The translations under genes and the position numbers were made by a program. A stretch of DNA of 34,393 bases from Bacteroidota bacterium (GTDB taxonomy: Bacteria; Bacteroidota; Bacteroidia; UKL13-3), in assembly GCA_947485745.1 (NCBI GenBank), contig CANKQY010000020.1:1-34393 (forward strand), written 5' to 3'. Positions 16,713-23,758 of the stretch are shown here, piece by piece (position 1 is the stretch's first letter; every line of letters starts with the position of its first letter). The notes beneath the pieces were generated by a model that saw nothing but the letters and a program-made list of their open reading frames with translations, searched no databases and was not told where the DNA came from.

Positions 16713-17167
16713 ATGAATGACAGAGATATCATTGTAATTGGATTGCAGCCTTATGATAATGCCATTGGAAGTAAACGAATAAATATTGCCGATGAATTTG
16801 CTCTTAACAATGTAGTTCCCTATATTAATTATGCTTTCGATGGCACATCAATTAGGAGAGAAAAGAATTTACTGAATATCAAAAAACGGATAGAAATGAG
16901 GTCAGAAAAAAAGGGAAATCTGAATGAAATTAATGCTAATTTATGGGTATTCTATGAAGATACCTTGCTAGAATCTGTCAATTGGGGTCATCATACCTTT
17001 TTGTTTAAAATTTTCAACTTTATCAACAATGCTAGGATTAAGAATGAGATTAAAAAATTCATTAACCGGTTGAAATTTAATGATTTTATCATTTCAACGA
17101 CAACGATAAGTTTATGCGTTTTCACCTTAATGAATTAATAAAAACAAGTTTTTCTATGCTGAAGTGA
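16713..17167 (+). pseudogene. Frameshifted glycosyltransferase remnant (TuaH/GT1-like N-terminus)
   Basis: The open frame 16713-17138 encodes 141 aa. The first part matches the N-terminus of TuaH-like glycosyltransferases from memory: DIIVIGLQPYDNAIGSKR, NVVPYINYAFD, NLWVFYEDTLLESVNW, and a KFINRLKFNDFII helix. The next family element, a conserved ND-x-D segment, appears out of frame: from 17096 the +1 frame reads NDNDKFMRFHLNELIKTSF and stops at 17165. Adding one T to the run at 17092-17094 would join the two. A second slip at the T-run near 17151-17155 would be needed to continue. The C-terminal catalytic half is absent. It diverges from the polysaccharide operon, so it is probably a lost transferase of that locus. 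The remaining 17168-17288 shows no recognisable gene. Confidence 0.7.
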
Positions 17168-17288
17168 AAATTGATTATTATCCAAGAAAAATTGATGAGT
17201 ACCTAGCCATAGAAAACAAACAATTACAGATGACACTAATGCAGTGATATTTATTTACATAAAAATACCAAATTTTAATAAAGGTAAA

Positions 17289-17319
17289 TTTGCCCTAACA
17301 ATTAGGTTTGCTATCTTTG
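17289..17319 (+). promoter_or_regulatory. Full Bacteroidota promoter of the MORN/VWA gene
   Basis: TTTG at 17289-17292 and TATCTTTG at 17312-17319, separated by exactly 19 nt, match the TTTG/TAnnTTTG consensus. The -7 box ends 6 nt before the ATG at 17326, which predicts a leaderless or almost leaderless mRNA. Confidence 0.8.
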
Positions 17320-17325
17320 ACCCGA

Positions 17326-18471
17326 ATGAAATTTTTTCGATTTATTCTATTTTTTTCAATTTTTTGCTGCCTCCAAGTCGCGGCCCAAACCTTTACCGTT
17401 GATGGAGGAGACACTATAAATGTGACCCAAATAAATGGGAAAAAACAAGGCTTTTGGCGTTATTTTTGGCCCAATGGCGACTTAAAATATGAGGTTTATT
17501 ATGAAAATGGGGAAAAAGAAGGATTAGAAATTTCTTATTTCGACAACCAAGATTGCCTTGAATATTCAAATACCTATCACAAAGGTGCATTAGAAGGACC
17601 AAGGATAATGTTTTACCCAAACTGTAGCACAAGAGTGGAGGAAGCGTATAAAGCAGGGTTAAAAAGCGGCTATGAGCGAGATTTCGACCAAACCGGTACT
17701 TTATTGACTGAGGCCGTATTTGAAAAAGGAGAGTTAGCGGGAAGTTATGCCCACTTTGATAAAAAGGGAAATGTAACCTTTGAAAGTCCTTCAAAAGAAA
17801 CCACTCATAAATTCGACAAATTTTTGAATGGTGAATACAAAATTAAAGACAGCACCATTTTTAAAGTTTTTAAAAGAAATAAAGAATGGAAAAGAATTAT
17901 GATGGTGGTGGATATGACCGGTAGTATGTTTCCATATATAGGACAAATGTTGGTTTGGTATAAGCAAACTTATGAAGATGGTAGGGTAAAATACTATATT
18001 TTATTTAACGACGGAGATAACCTATCAGATGACAAAAAGGTAATTGGAAGAACAGGTGGAGCTCATCCATATGAAGCCAAGGATTACCGTAAAATGAAAA
18101 AAGATATTGAAGATGTGCGCAAAATGGGTGAAGGCGGCGACGATCCTGAAAATGATTTAGAAGCAATAAATACCGCACTCATTACCTATAGAGATTATTC
18201 AGATATTGTGTTATTGGCAGATGATAGTCCGGTAAGAGACATGGCCTTGCTGAAACGAATTAAAAAACCAATTCATGTGGTTCTTTGCGGAACCAATAAA
18301 GGTATTAACGATCAATACTTAAAAATAGCCCTGCAAACCAAAGGTAGCATTCATACCGCTAATCATGATATTGACATGAAAAAAATAAAAGATGGCGATG
18401 AATTTACCATCGATAAGGATATTTTTAGATTTAGTGGAGGGCAGTTTATTTGGGTAGATGCCATTGAGTAA
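17326..18471 (+). CDS. Secreted MORN-repeat and von Willebrand factor A protein
   Basis: 381-aa exported protein of unknown role. A signal peptide (about 1-21, ending VAAQ) is followed by three to four MORN_2-type repeats (residues about 37-150: GKKQGFWRYFWPNGDLKYE and similar units with NGxxxG and YFDNQ turns), then a VWA-like domain with the MIDAS motif DMTGS at 196-200 and a later acidic segment LLADDSPVRD. In VWA proteins the DxS/TxS site binds a divalent ion and a protein ligand. The ATG at 17326 is preferred to a TTG six codons upstream that overlaps the promoter. maf follows after 7 nt and is probably co-transcribed. Pairing of these two domains is uncommon to my knowledge. Confidence 0.85.
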   Translation: MKFFRFILFFSIFCCLQVAAQTFTVDGGDTINVTQINGKKQGFWRYFWPNGDLKYEVYYENGEKEGLEISYFDNQDCLEYSNTYHKGALEGPRIMFYPNCSTRVEEAYKAGLKSGYERDFDQTGTLLTEAVFEKGELAGSYAHFDKKGNVTFESPSKETTHKFDKFLNGEYKIKDSTIFKVFKRNKEWKRIMMVVDMTGSMFPYIGQMLVWYKQTYEDGRVKYYILFNDGDNLSDDKKVIGRTGGAHPYEAKDYRKMKKDIEDVRKMGEGGDDPENDLEAINTALITYRDYSDIVLLADDSPVRDMALLKRIKKPIHVVLCGTNKGINDQYLKIALQTKGSIHTANHDIDMKKIKDGDEFTIDKDIFRFSGGQFIWVDAIE

Positions 18472-18478
18472 ATAAAAA

Positions 18479-19045
18479 ATGAAAATAGTATTAGCCTCCA
18501 AATCGCCTCGCAGGCAAGAGCTCATTAAAGGACTTGAACTAAACTTTAAAATAGTTTTATATGAAGTAGAAGAAAGTTTTGATCCTAATGATACGCCAGA
18601 TAATATAGCTAAAAAATTAGCCGTTAAAAAAGCGGCAGCATATCCACATATTATTGAGTGGGACGAAATTTTAATTACTGCAGATACAATCGTTTACATT
18701 AATGGGCAAGTACTCAACAAACCTAATAATGAGCAGGAAGCATATAATATGTTACGAACTATTTGCGGTAGCACACACCAAGTATTTACAGGCGTTTGTA
18801 TGCGCAGTGTCACAGAAGAAATAGCCTTTACCGAAATGAGTTTGGTGACCTGCAAAAACTTAAGCGATGATGAAATTTACCACTATATTAATAACTACCA
18901 ACCATTTGATAAAGCTGGGAGTTATGGCATTCAAGATTGGTTTGGCTATACGGCTGTAGAAAAAATTGAAGGCTGTTATTACAATATCATGGGCTTGCCC
19001 ATAAGCAGGGTAAATGAAGTATTAAAGAAATTAAGTATAAATTAA
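18479..19045 (+). CDS. maf: Maf-like nucleoside triphosphate pyrophosphatase
   Basis: Maf/HAM1-fold house-cleaning enzyme that hydrolyses modified or canonical pyrimidine nucleotides (dTTP/UTP type) and was originally named for septum inhibition. 188 aa, normal length. Motifs: ASKSPRR at 6-12, ITADTIVYI with the catalytic Asp, a CGSTHQVFTGVC block, and FDKAGSYGIQ near 140. ATG start 7 nt after the VWA gene, so the two probably form one transcript. The paralogous-fold RdgB is encoded 10 kb upstream. Confidence 0.95.
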   Translation: MKIVLASKSPRRQELIKGLELNFKIVLYEVEESFDPNDTPDNIAKKLAVKKAAAYPHIIEWDEILITADTIVYINGQVLNKPNNEQEAYNMLRTICGSTHQVFTGVCMRSVTEEIAFTEMSLVTCKNLSDDEIYHYINNYQPFDKAGSYGIQDWFGYTAVEKIEGCYYNIMGLPISRVNEVLKKLSIN

Positions 19046-19110
19046 TAGCTAAAGACATTACTTTTAACTACACAAATTCATCTAAAATATTAACTAATTA
19101 CGCCAAATCA

Positions 19111-20511
19111 ATGAAAAGAAAAATAGCCAGTATTTTCTGTTTGACCCTAATGCAGTTGGCTGTATTTGCGCAAAAATATAGCACCATCAGCGGAAGTGTT
19201 CTAAGCTTTGCAGACCAAACCATTTCCATTCAATTTTTTGCTACTCCATTTCAAAATAGCTTGGATCAAACCGAAATAAATGTAGATCCTAAAGGGTTTT
19301 TTAAAACAAAATTACCCATTCTTGAACACCAAATTATAAACTTGTTTTTAGGGTCAGAAATTATTAGGTTTCATACTGCACCGGGCGATAGTTTGCATAT
19401 TGTTGCCAATAAAACTGACGGTAAAACCAAGCAAAAAATAACTGGCAAAGGAGCCATGGAGGCCAATTGGTTTGAAAAGCAAAAGAATTATTTTGAGGCA
19501 AGCGTGGAGAATGAAAAATTTTCAAATTTAATACTCATTGAAATGGGAAATAGAAGTGCCAATGAGTTTAAGGATTTTTTAGACAGCATTTGGATAGTGA
19601 AAACTAACTACCTAAAGTTGCACAAAAAAGGACTAACTGAGTCGTTTTACCAATGGCAAACCGCCGAAATAAAATATGAACTTGAGAGCTTTAAAATTAA
19701 CTACCCAACTTGGTTTTATACCATGCGCGGTATCGATAATAAAGTTAAAGAAGTAGATAGCAACTACTTTAAATACCTCGATAAAATGAATAAAAACGAG
19801 GAAATCTATTTAAGTTCTACCCAATACAGAAATTGGTTGAAATACTATTTTATGTATGTTATTAAAACCAAAAATTTACAATACAATGCAATTGATTTGT
19901 ATTCATTTTGCAGCACTCTTTTCACAGGCAAAACACTTAATACATTCCGCTTGCATTTGTGGAGCGATATCATGCAATATGGACAAATGAATGATGCTAC
20001 CACGCTCTACCCAATGGTAAAAAAACAACTTGGTTCAATGGATGGCTTTGGCCAATTGGAACAAAAATATAAGGAGAAAATGCCATTCGTAAACGGCACA
20101 CCGGCCATACCTTTTACCTTAAAATCTATTGATGGCAAAAATGTTTCCTTGGCTGATTTTAAAGGCAAGGTAGTATATATCGATTTTTGGGCAAGTTGGT
20201 GCGGGCCCTGCAAAAGGGAGATACCCGCAGGTGAACAGTTGAAGAAATATTTTGAGGGCAAGGATGTTGTTTTCCTAAATATTTCTATAGATGAGGATGA
20301 AAATAAATGGAGAGATGCAGTTAAAAATTACCAGATAAGTGGCATCCATTTATTGGCAAATTCAAAAAACAATCCTGCCATGTTAGAAGCTTATAAAGTA
20401 GCCTCTATCCCCTCCTATTTTTTAGTTGATAAGGATGGAAATTTTATGGCAGCACCAGCTCCAAGACCTAGCAGCAATGGTACGCAGCAACTCATAGAAA
20501 GTGGATTATAG
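19111..20511 (+). CDS. TlpA/ResA-like thioredoxin-domain protein, exported
   Basis: 466-aa periplasmic thiol-disulfide protein. The signal peptide (about 1-20, ending AVFAQ) is followed by a beta-rich N-terminal domain and a helical middle region typical of Bacteroidota TlpA-like proteins, then a C-terminal thioredoxin fold: FTLKSIDGKNVSLADFKGK, FWASWCGPCK with redox Cys364 and Cys367, FLNISIDED, and a cis-proline segment ASIPSYFLVD. Such proteins reduce or isomerise disulfides in the periplasm; the partner is not known. ATG start. The protein looks complete, and the following gene starts 36 nt later without a visible terminator. Confidence 0.9.
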   Translation: MKRKIASIFCLTLMQLAVFAQKYSTISGSVLSFADQTISIQFFATPFQNSLDQTEINVDPKGFFKTKLPILEHQIINLFLGSEIIRFHTAPGDSLHIVANKTDGKTKQKITGKGAMEANWFEKQKNYFEASVENEKFSNLILIEMGNRSANEFKDFLDSIWIVKTNYLKLHKKGLTESFYQWQTAEIKYELESFKINYPTWFYTMRGIDNKVKEVDSNYFKYLDKMNKNEEIYLSSTQYRNWLKYYFMYVIKTKNLQYNAIDLYSFCSTLFTGKTLNTFRLHLWSDIMQYGQMNDATTLYPMVKKQLGSMDGFGQLEQKYKEKMPFVNGTPAIPFTLKSIDGKNVSLADFKGKVVYIDFWASWCGPCKREIPAGEQLKKYFEGKDVVFLNISIDEDENKWRDAVKNYQISGIHLLANSKNNPAMLEAYKVASIPSYFLVDKDGNFMAAPAPRPSSNGTQQLIESGL

Positions 20512-20547
20512 TAATTCATTCTAATTACATTTTTAAGTTCAATTTAC

Positions 20548-21510
20548 TTGAAAAAAAACTTCAATGCCCTATTAAAAGCATTACCAAATTATGGCGGTAT
20601 TATGCTTGTAAATGGTCAAGAATGCTCCTATAGTTATTTAGAATTAAGCAAACCAACAGGGAAATACATTGCACGAATAGTTATTAAATGTGTAAATATT
20701 TTTATGGCCAAGCATTACTTTAGATTCATTGGTAATTCCTGCTCGCCAGGCTTGGTTATGTCGGAGATCATTGAACAAAATGGCATTCAACAATTTCAAA
20801 CCTCTGGTAAAGGTTGCGGCTTAATTGTATGCAATGTTTTGGGAAACAACCCGGTGAAAGATGGCGTAGTAATACCTGCTGATCCATTTATGATCGTAAA
20901 TTTAGATCCAGCTTGGCAATCATTCAATGATTACAAAGCGGCCATGACTTCAAAATACAGGATAAGAACCAATAAGGTTTATGAATTATCAAACCAAATT
21001 ACCTTTAAGAAACTTAACGATGATGGTTTGGAAAAATGGATTCCTGCCTGCGCGGTATTGCTATTTGAAACATTGAAGCACAAAACCATTACAATAGGTA
21101 GTGATTTGGCCTTAGTATTGAGAACCTATCACCAACAATTGGGCGATAACTATCAAATAAATGGTTATTTTAAAGGAGATCAACTGATTGGCTTTATTTC
21201 ATTTATAAGAGATGGTGATCAAATGTATGCCATACATTTAGGTTATAACTTGAGCAAAGGAACAAAAATTCATCTATACCAAAGAATGATGTATGACCTC
21301 ATAGGAATATGCATAGAAAAAGAAGTAAAAAGTTTGAACCTAGGCAGAACGGCACCAGAAATTAAGAGCACCATGGGCGCTATACCCATTGAAAATAGTT
21401 TTATTTTTTTTAGCAGAAGTAAATCATTTAAATGGCTGATCCAGTATTACGCCAACAAAATTCACAAACCCTTACAATATACTTTGAGGCATCCATTTAA
21501 AACTAGTTAG
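20548..21510 (+). CDS. GNAT-fold acyltransferase-like protein (BioF2/FemAB-like)
   Basis: 320-aa cytoplasmic protein, not firmly identified. The C-terminal half has the GNAT pattern seen in Acetyltransf_6/BioF2-like proteins: GYFKGDQLIGFISFIRDG, a MYAIHLGYN strand, a helix, and SLNLGRTAPEIKSTMGA. The N-terminal half contains FRFIGNS and FMIVNLDPAW, consistent with a duplicated GNAT fold. The reading frame has no ATG before TTG at 20548 back to the stop at 20512; the first ATG is at residue 19 (20602), so TTG is the likeliest start, but the internal ATG cannot be excluded. Substrate unknown; related families transfer aminoacyl or acyl groups to peptidoglycan or lipids. Confidence 0.72.
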   Translation: MKKNFNALLKALPNYGGIMLVNGQECSYSYLELSKPTGKYIARIVIKCVNIFMAKHYFRFIGNSCSPGLVMSEIIEQNGIQQFQTSGKGCGLIVCNVLGNNPVKDGVVIPADPFMIVNLDPAWQSFNDYKAAMTSKYRIRTNKVYELSNQITFKKLNDDGLEKWIPACAVLLFETLKHKTITIGSDLALVLRTYHQQLGDNYQINGYFKGDQLIGFISFIRDGDQMYAIHLGYNLSKGTKIHLYQRMMYDLIGICIEKEVKSLNLGRTAPEIKSTMGAIPIENSFIFFSRSKSFKWLIQYYANKIHKPLQYTLRHPFKTS

Positions 21511-21592
21511 TAATAAATCAAAGTTCTGATTTAAAATATATACAGCAAACTAAGTTTAAATATTAAAAGGCAGTATATCCTTGCAAAGTCTG

Positions 21593-21600
21593 TACTTTCG
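21593..21600 (+). promoter_or_regulatory. PhnA-like gene promoter -7 box (TACTTTCG)
   Basis: Seven of eight-position match to TAnnTTTG (C for T at position 7), ending 7 nt before the ATG at 21608. It also marks the in-frame TTG at 21581 as an unlikely start. Confidence 0.45.
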
Positions 21601-21607
21601 CGGTAAG

Positions 21608-21967
21608 ATGACCGATAAAATAATACCTTGCCCAATTTGCAAATGCGAATTCACTTACCCAATGGACCATTTAATGGTTTGCCCAGAATGTGCGCATGAA
21701 TGGAATCCAGCAGATGCTGATGGCGAGGAGGCAGTAGGCAATGCCACTAGCGACTTAACTGTAAAGGATGCACATGGCAATTTGCTTCAAGATGGGGATT
21801 CGGTGAGTATTGTAAAAGATTTACCAGTAAAAGGATTTTCAAAAGCTATAAAAGTAGGCACCAAAGTAACCAATATAAGATTGGTAGCTGGCGATCACAA
21901 TATTGATTGCAAAGTACCCGGCTTTGGCGCCATGGCTTTGAAAAGTGAATTTGTGAAGAAGGTTTAG
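21608..21967 (+). CDS. PhnA/YjdM family zinc-ribbon protein
   Basis: 119-aa protein with an N-terminal zinc ribbon (CPICKCEF then CPECAHEW, two CxxC pairs) and the C-terminal PhnA domain with [23 protein letters not shown] and a closing [10 protein letters not shown]. The family was linked to alkylphosphonate use but its members are not phosphonoacetate hydrolases as a rule, and the true role is unknown. The ATG at 21608 follows a -7 box by 7 nt. The gene ends before the 675-nt region without a recognisable core gene. Confidence 0.93.
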   Translation: MTDKIIPCPICKCEFTYPMDHLMVCPECAHEWNPADADGEEAVGNATSDLTVKDAHGNLLQDGDSVSIVKDLPVKGFSKAIKVGTKVTNIRLVAGDHNIDCKVPGFGAMALKSEFVKKV

Positions 21968-22018
21968 GTAAGGTAGATTTTATTATACCCACATTCCAAA
22001 TAGGCATGTCAATAAAAA

Positions 22019-22050
22019 AATGGTTTGGATCAAGCAAGGTCTGAACCATT
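22019..22050 (-). terminator. Possible minus-strand terminator
   Basis: AATGGTT/AACCATT, 7-bp stem with an 18-nt loop, followed on the minus strand by seven Ts. It would stop minus-strand transcription entering from the 22.1 kb side. If the Fic segment is an insertion, this could be the original tRNA-Asn terminator now separated from its tRNA. The large loop keeps confidence low. Confidence 0.35.
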
Positions 22051-22059
22051 ACTATAATC

Positions 22060-22180
22060 AGACTCACTCACACCCTAACTCCCTCCTGTCTATGCTCCCT
22101 CTCCCGGGCTCTCCAAGCAGGTATTGCTGATACGCCGTTCCTCGCACATCAATATCGGCGAGATAAACTTCTCGCCCCAA
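22060..22180. repeat. GC-richer, repeat-like segment
   Basis: This part of the 675-nt gap (21968-22642) is visibly richer in G and C than its surroundings. It contains an 18-bp stretch similar to the 3' end of tRNA-Asn (22094-22111) and a 7-bp hairpin GGCGAGA/TCTCGCC (22157-22176). It has no convincing coding frame; a 61-aa minus-strand frame is not supported. It looks like a dispersed intergenic repeat or the edge of an inserted element, a judgement from appearance only. Confidence 0.35.
22094..22111 (-). repeat. Displaced copy of the tRNA-Asn 3' end (candidate att site)
   Basis: GCTCCCTCTCCCGGGCTC matches 17 of 18 bases of the tRNA-Asn 3' part at 23665-23682 in the same orientation. The shared piece runs from the first C of the CCA end through the acceptor arm into the T-stem. 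This is the usual core of tRNA-targeted integration sites. No integrase gene is present between the copies. Confidence 0.45.
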
Positions 22181-22194
22181 AATAAATGGCACAA

Positions 22195-22222
22195 AAAAAG
22201 CCGACAAACATATCGGCTTTTT
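22195..22222. terminator. Hairpin terminator in the 22.2 kb gap
   Basis: AAAAAGCCGA pairs with TCGGCTTTTT over 10 bp around an 8-nt loop. It works on both strands. There is no known gene ending right beside it, which suggests a lost gene or an unannotated small transcript. The rest of the gap up to 22541 shows nothing recognisable. Confidence 0.6.
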
Positions 22223-22541
22223 AGTTTGATTTTGGGCTTGAATCTTATGTTATAGAAACTCACACTCCAATTCAAATCTGCTTCCGCTCCCCAAGCTGGT
22301 CTATTCTCGAACCGATTCTGGAATGAATTGAGGGTTTATGCGACTTTGAACTATCTGTTTATTCAAGTGATGAATAATCGTGAAGTTCGCTTGATTCTGG
22401 TTGTTATAGCAATTTTGTGATGTTAACTCTAGTAGCGGGAGATCAGGCGATTTCTACCTTTTAGAAGGGTATGAATTGGTGGTTGATTTGTGGAAATATA
22501 TGAATAGGCGAGATGATTAATTTTCATTCGGAGTATAAGTT

Positions 22542-22640
22542 TTATTTAACCACATATCCAGCAACAGCTGATGTAGAAGGATAAATAATAACGTTTGTAA
22601 GACCTGGTAATGTTATCGCCAGTAATTGGGGCTTAGCGGT
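22542..22640 (-). pseudogene. Short remnant reading frame downstream of the Fic gene
   Basis: On the minus strand, just after the Fic stop and in another frame, about 33 codons read as a plausible secreted-protein tail with the segments LPGLTNVIIYPS and AVAGYVVK before TAA at 22544-22542. No start codon or family is seen. It may be the end of a gene truncated by the inserted Fic segment, or chance. Confidence 0.2.
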
Positions 22641-22645
22641 AATTA
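22633..22645. repeat. Left arm of the inverted repeat flanking the Fic gene
   Basis: TTAGCGGTAATTA is the reverse complement, with one mismatch, of TAACTACCGCTAA at 23463-23475. The arm overlaps the Fic stop codon (22643-22645). Read on the minus strand it gives CGCTAAG just after the gene, the place where an integron attC would begin. Confidence 0.5.
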
Positions 22646-23437
22646 TTTGATTGACTCTTTAAGTGCTTCAGGTAACATTAACAAAAAAGGAAGACATCTA
22701 TCCCAATATAGGGCATAGTAATTATATCCCAAAGCAATATTTTGGTAATAGTCAGGACGATTATCCCAATAATATTTTTCAGAACTAATTGACCAAGCAG
22801 ACATTCCTAATTTTGACACTAAAAACCATTTTTCAAGCAATCGTGCAGACCGACCATTACCATCCATAAACGGGTGAATTTTTGCAGTCCATAAATGAAT
22901 CATAGAAGCATAGTAAAAAACATCTTTGTAAGACAAATCCCGTTTCATTAATTCTGAAATATCAGCAAATAACTTGCTTAATTCTTCATTCAAAAATTGT
23001 GGCTCGACTGCTAAATAAACAGGTTTAAGTGATTTTGAATCGTGAACGCCAACTTGTTGCTTTCTAACTTTTCCTCGTAAATTAGCTGACAATAGTGTTT
23101 TAGCCGAAATTTCGTGTGTTTTCAAGAAATTAGTTTTGTTCAGGTTGTTTTCAGAGGCAAACTTGTATGCTTTTACTAAATCTTCAATCTCTTGCACTTC
23201 TTTTTTCTTCGGAAATGTTTTATTTCCTCTATTTCTAAAAAAGCTGTTTGCATCAAGAGTGTTACCCTCAATTTTAGACGAGTAAAGCGAAGAAGCTATC
23301 AGATAATATTCAAAATCATCAGTTGTAAATGTTGACTTTGACCTTAATTTATGGAATACTACTAACCAATCAATTTTACACTTTGACGAATAGCTATCGA
23401 GGTATTCGGACGATATAAATTTTAAGTGTTTTCCCAT
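22643..23437 (-). CDS. Fic-domain protein with N-terminal inhibitory motif
   Basis: Probable AMPylase (adenylyltransferase) that modifies a hydroxyl side chain of a target protein with AMP from ATP. 264 aa. The complete active-site motif HPFMDGNGRSAR lies at 188-199, with His188 as catalytic base and Asp192 for the metal. An N-terminal SSKIEGN at 53-59 fits the [S/T]xxxE[G/N] auto-inhibitory helix of class II Fic proteins. The body resembles Fic/DUF4172-less stand-alone forms; no antitoxin gene is adjacent. ATG at 23437; a TAAATTTG box ends 4 nt upstream, so the transcript is probably leaderless. It is flanked by an imperfect inverted repeat and, further out, by tRNA-Asn sequences, suggesting horizontal gain. 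Confidence 0.9.
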   Translation of the reverse strand: MGKHLKFISSEYLDSYSSKCKIDWLVVFHKLRSKSTFTTDDFEYYLIASSLYSSKIEGNTLDANSFFRNRGNKTFPKKKEVQEIEDLVKAYKFASENNLNKTNFLKTHEISAKTLLSANLRGKVRKQQVGVHDSKSLKPVYLAVEPQFLNEELSKLFADISELMKRDLSYKDVFYYASMIHLWTAKIHPFMDGNGRSARLLEKWFLVSKLGMSAWSISSEKYYWDNRPDYYQNIALGYNYYALYWDRCLPFLLMLPEALKESIK

Positions 23438-23441
23438 AGGA

Positions 23442-23449
23442 CAAATTTA
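23442..23449 (-). promoter_or_regulatory. Fic promoter -7 box (TAAATTTG)
   Basis: Exact TAnnTTTG match on the minus strand, separated from the ATG by TCCT only. No TTTG lies 19-20 nt upstream. The cassette therefore seems to carry its own promoter inside the inverted repeat. Confidence 0.6.
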
Positions 23450-23462
23450 CGATTTTAAATTA

Positions 23463-23475
23463 TAACTACCGCTAA
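23463..23475. repeat. Right arm of the inverted repeat flanking the Fic gene
   Basis: TAACTACCGCTAA, 12/13 complementary to 22633-22645. The arm continues into TAACATCGGTTTTGCAAAAG and a G-rich stretch up to about 23525, which looks like an intergenic repeat rather than unique sequence. Read on the minus strand the arm contains GTTAGCG, matching the R'-like end expected ahead of a cassette. The remaining 23526-23630 shows nothing recognisable. Confidence 0.45.
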
Positions 23476-23630
23476 CATCGGTTTTGCAAAAGCGGGGGTG
23501 CAGTGCTTAGTATGATTAATCGGTGCAACCTTTTTTGTGTAATTAGAATTTACCCTTATTTGAAAATACAACCATTCGTATTTGCTTAAATATCTATTAT
23601 TTACAACGATTTAATATGGCTTAAAAAGAA

Positions 23631-23658
23631 AAAATCCACTCGGAAATGAGTGGATTTT
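23631..23658 (-). terminator. tRNA-Asn terminator
   Basis: AAAATCCACTC/GAGTGGATTTT, an 11-bp stem with a 6-nt loop, 4 nt after the tRNA 3' CCA. On the minus strand it runs into TTTTTTCTTTTT. Confidence 0.85.
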
Positions 23659-23662
23659 CTTT

Positions 23663-23739
23663 TGGCTCCCTCTCCTGGGCTCGAACCAGGGACCCCATGA
23701 TTAACAGTCATGTGCTCTAACCAGCTGAGCTAAGAAGGA
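23663..23739 (-). tRNA. tRNA-Asn (anticodon GUU), CCA encoded
   Basis: The acceptor TCCTTCT pairs with AGAGGGA (one G-U), discriminator G, and CCA is encoded at 23665-23663. The anticodon stem CATGA/TCATG encloses loop CTGTTAA, giving GTT at 23705-23703. D-arm AGCTCAGCTGGTTAGAGC and T-loop GGTTCGAGCC are intact, so the gene should be functional despite the candidate integration event at its 3' end. Confidence 0.97.
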
Positions 23740-23758
23740 ATTTTTCCTTTCGGGGATG

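Noticed and set aside
22090-22275. 61-aa minus-strand frame across the GC-rich patch
   Set aside because: It runs through two hairpins and the tRNA-like 18-mer; no family pattern and no initiation signal were seen.
22643-23437. Fic protein as a toxin with a separate FicA-type antitoxin
   Set aside because: No small antitoxin gene is next to it; the inhibitory motif SSKIEGN is within the same protein.
21968-23662. Transposon with transposase or integrase in the Fic region
   Set aside because: No transposase, integrase or resolvase motif is found in any frame; only boundary-like repeats are present.
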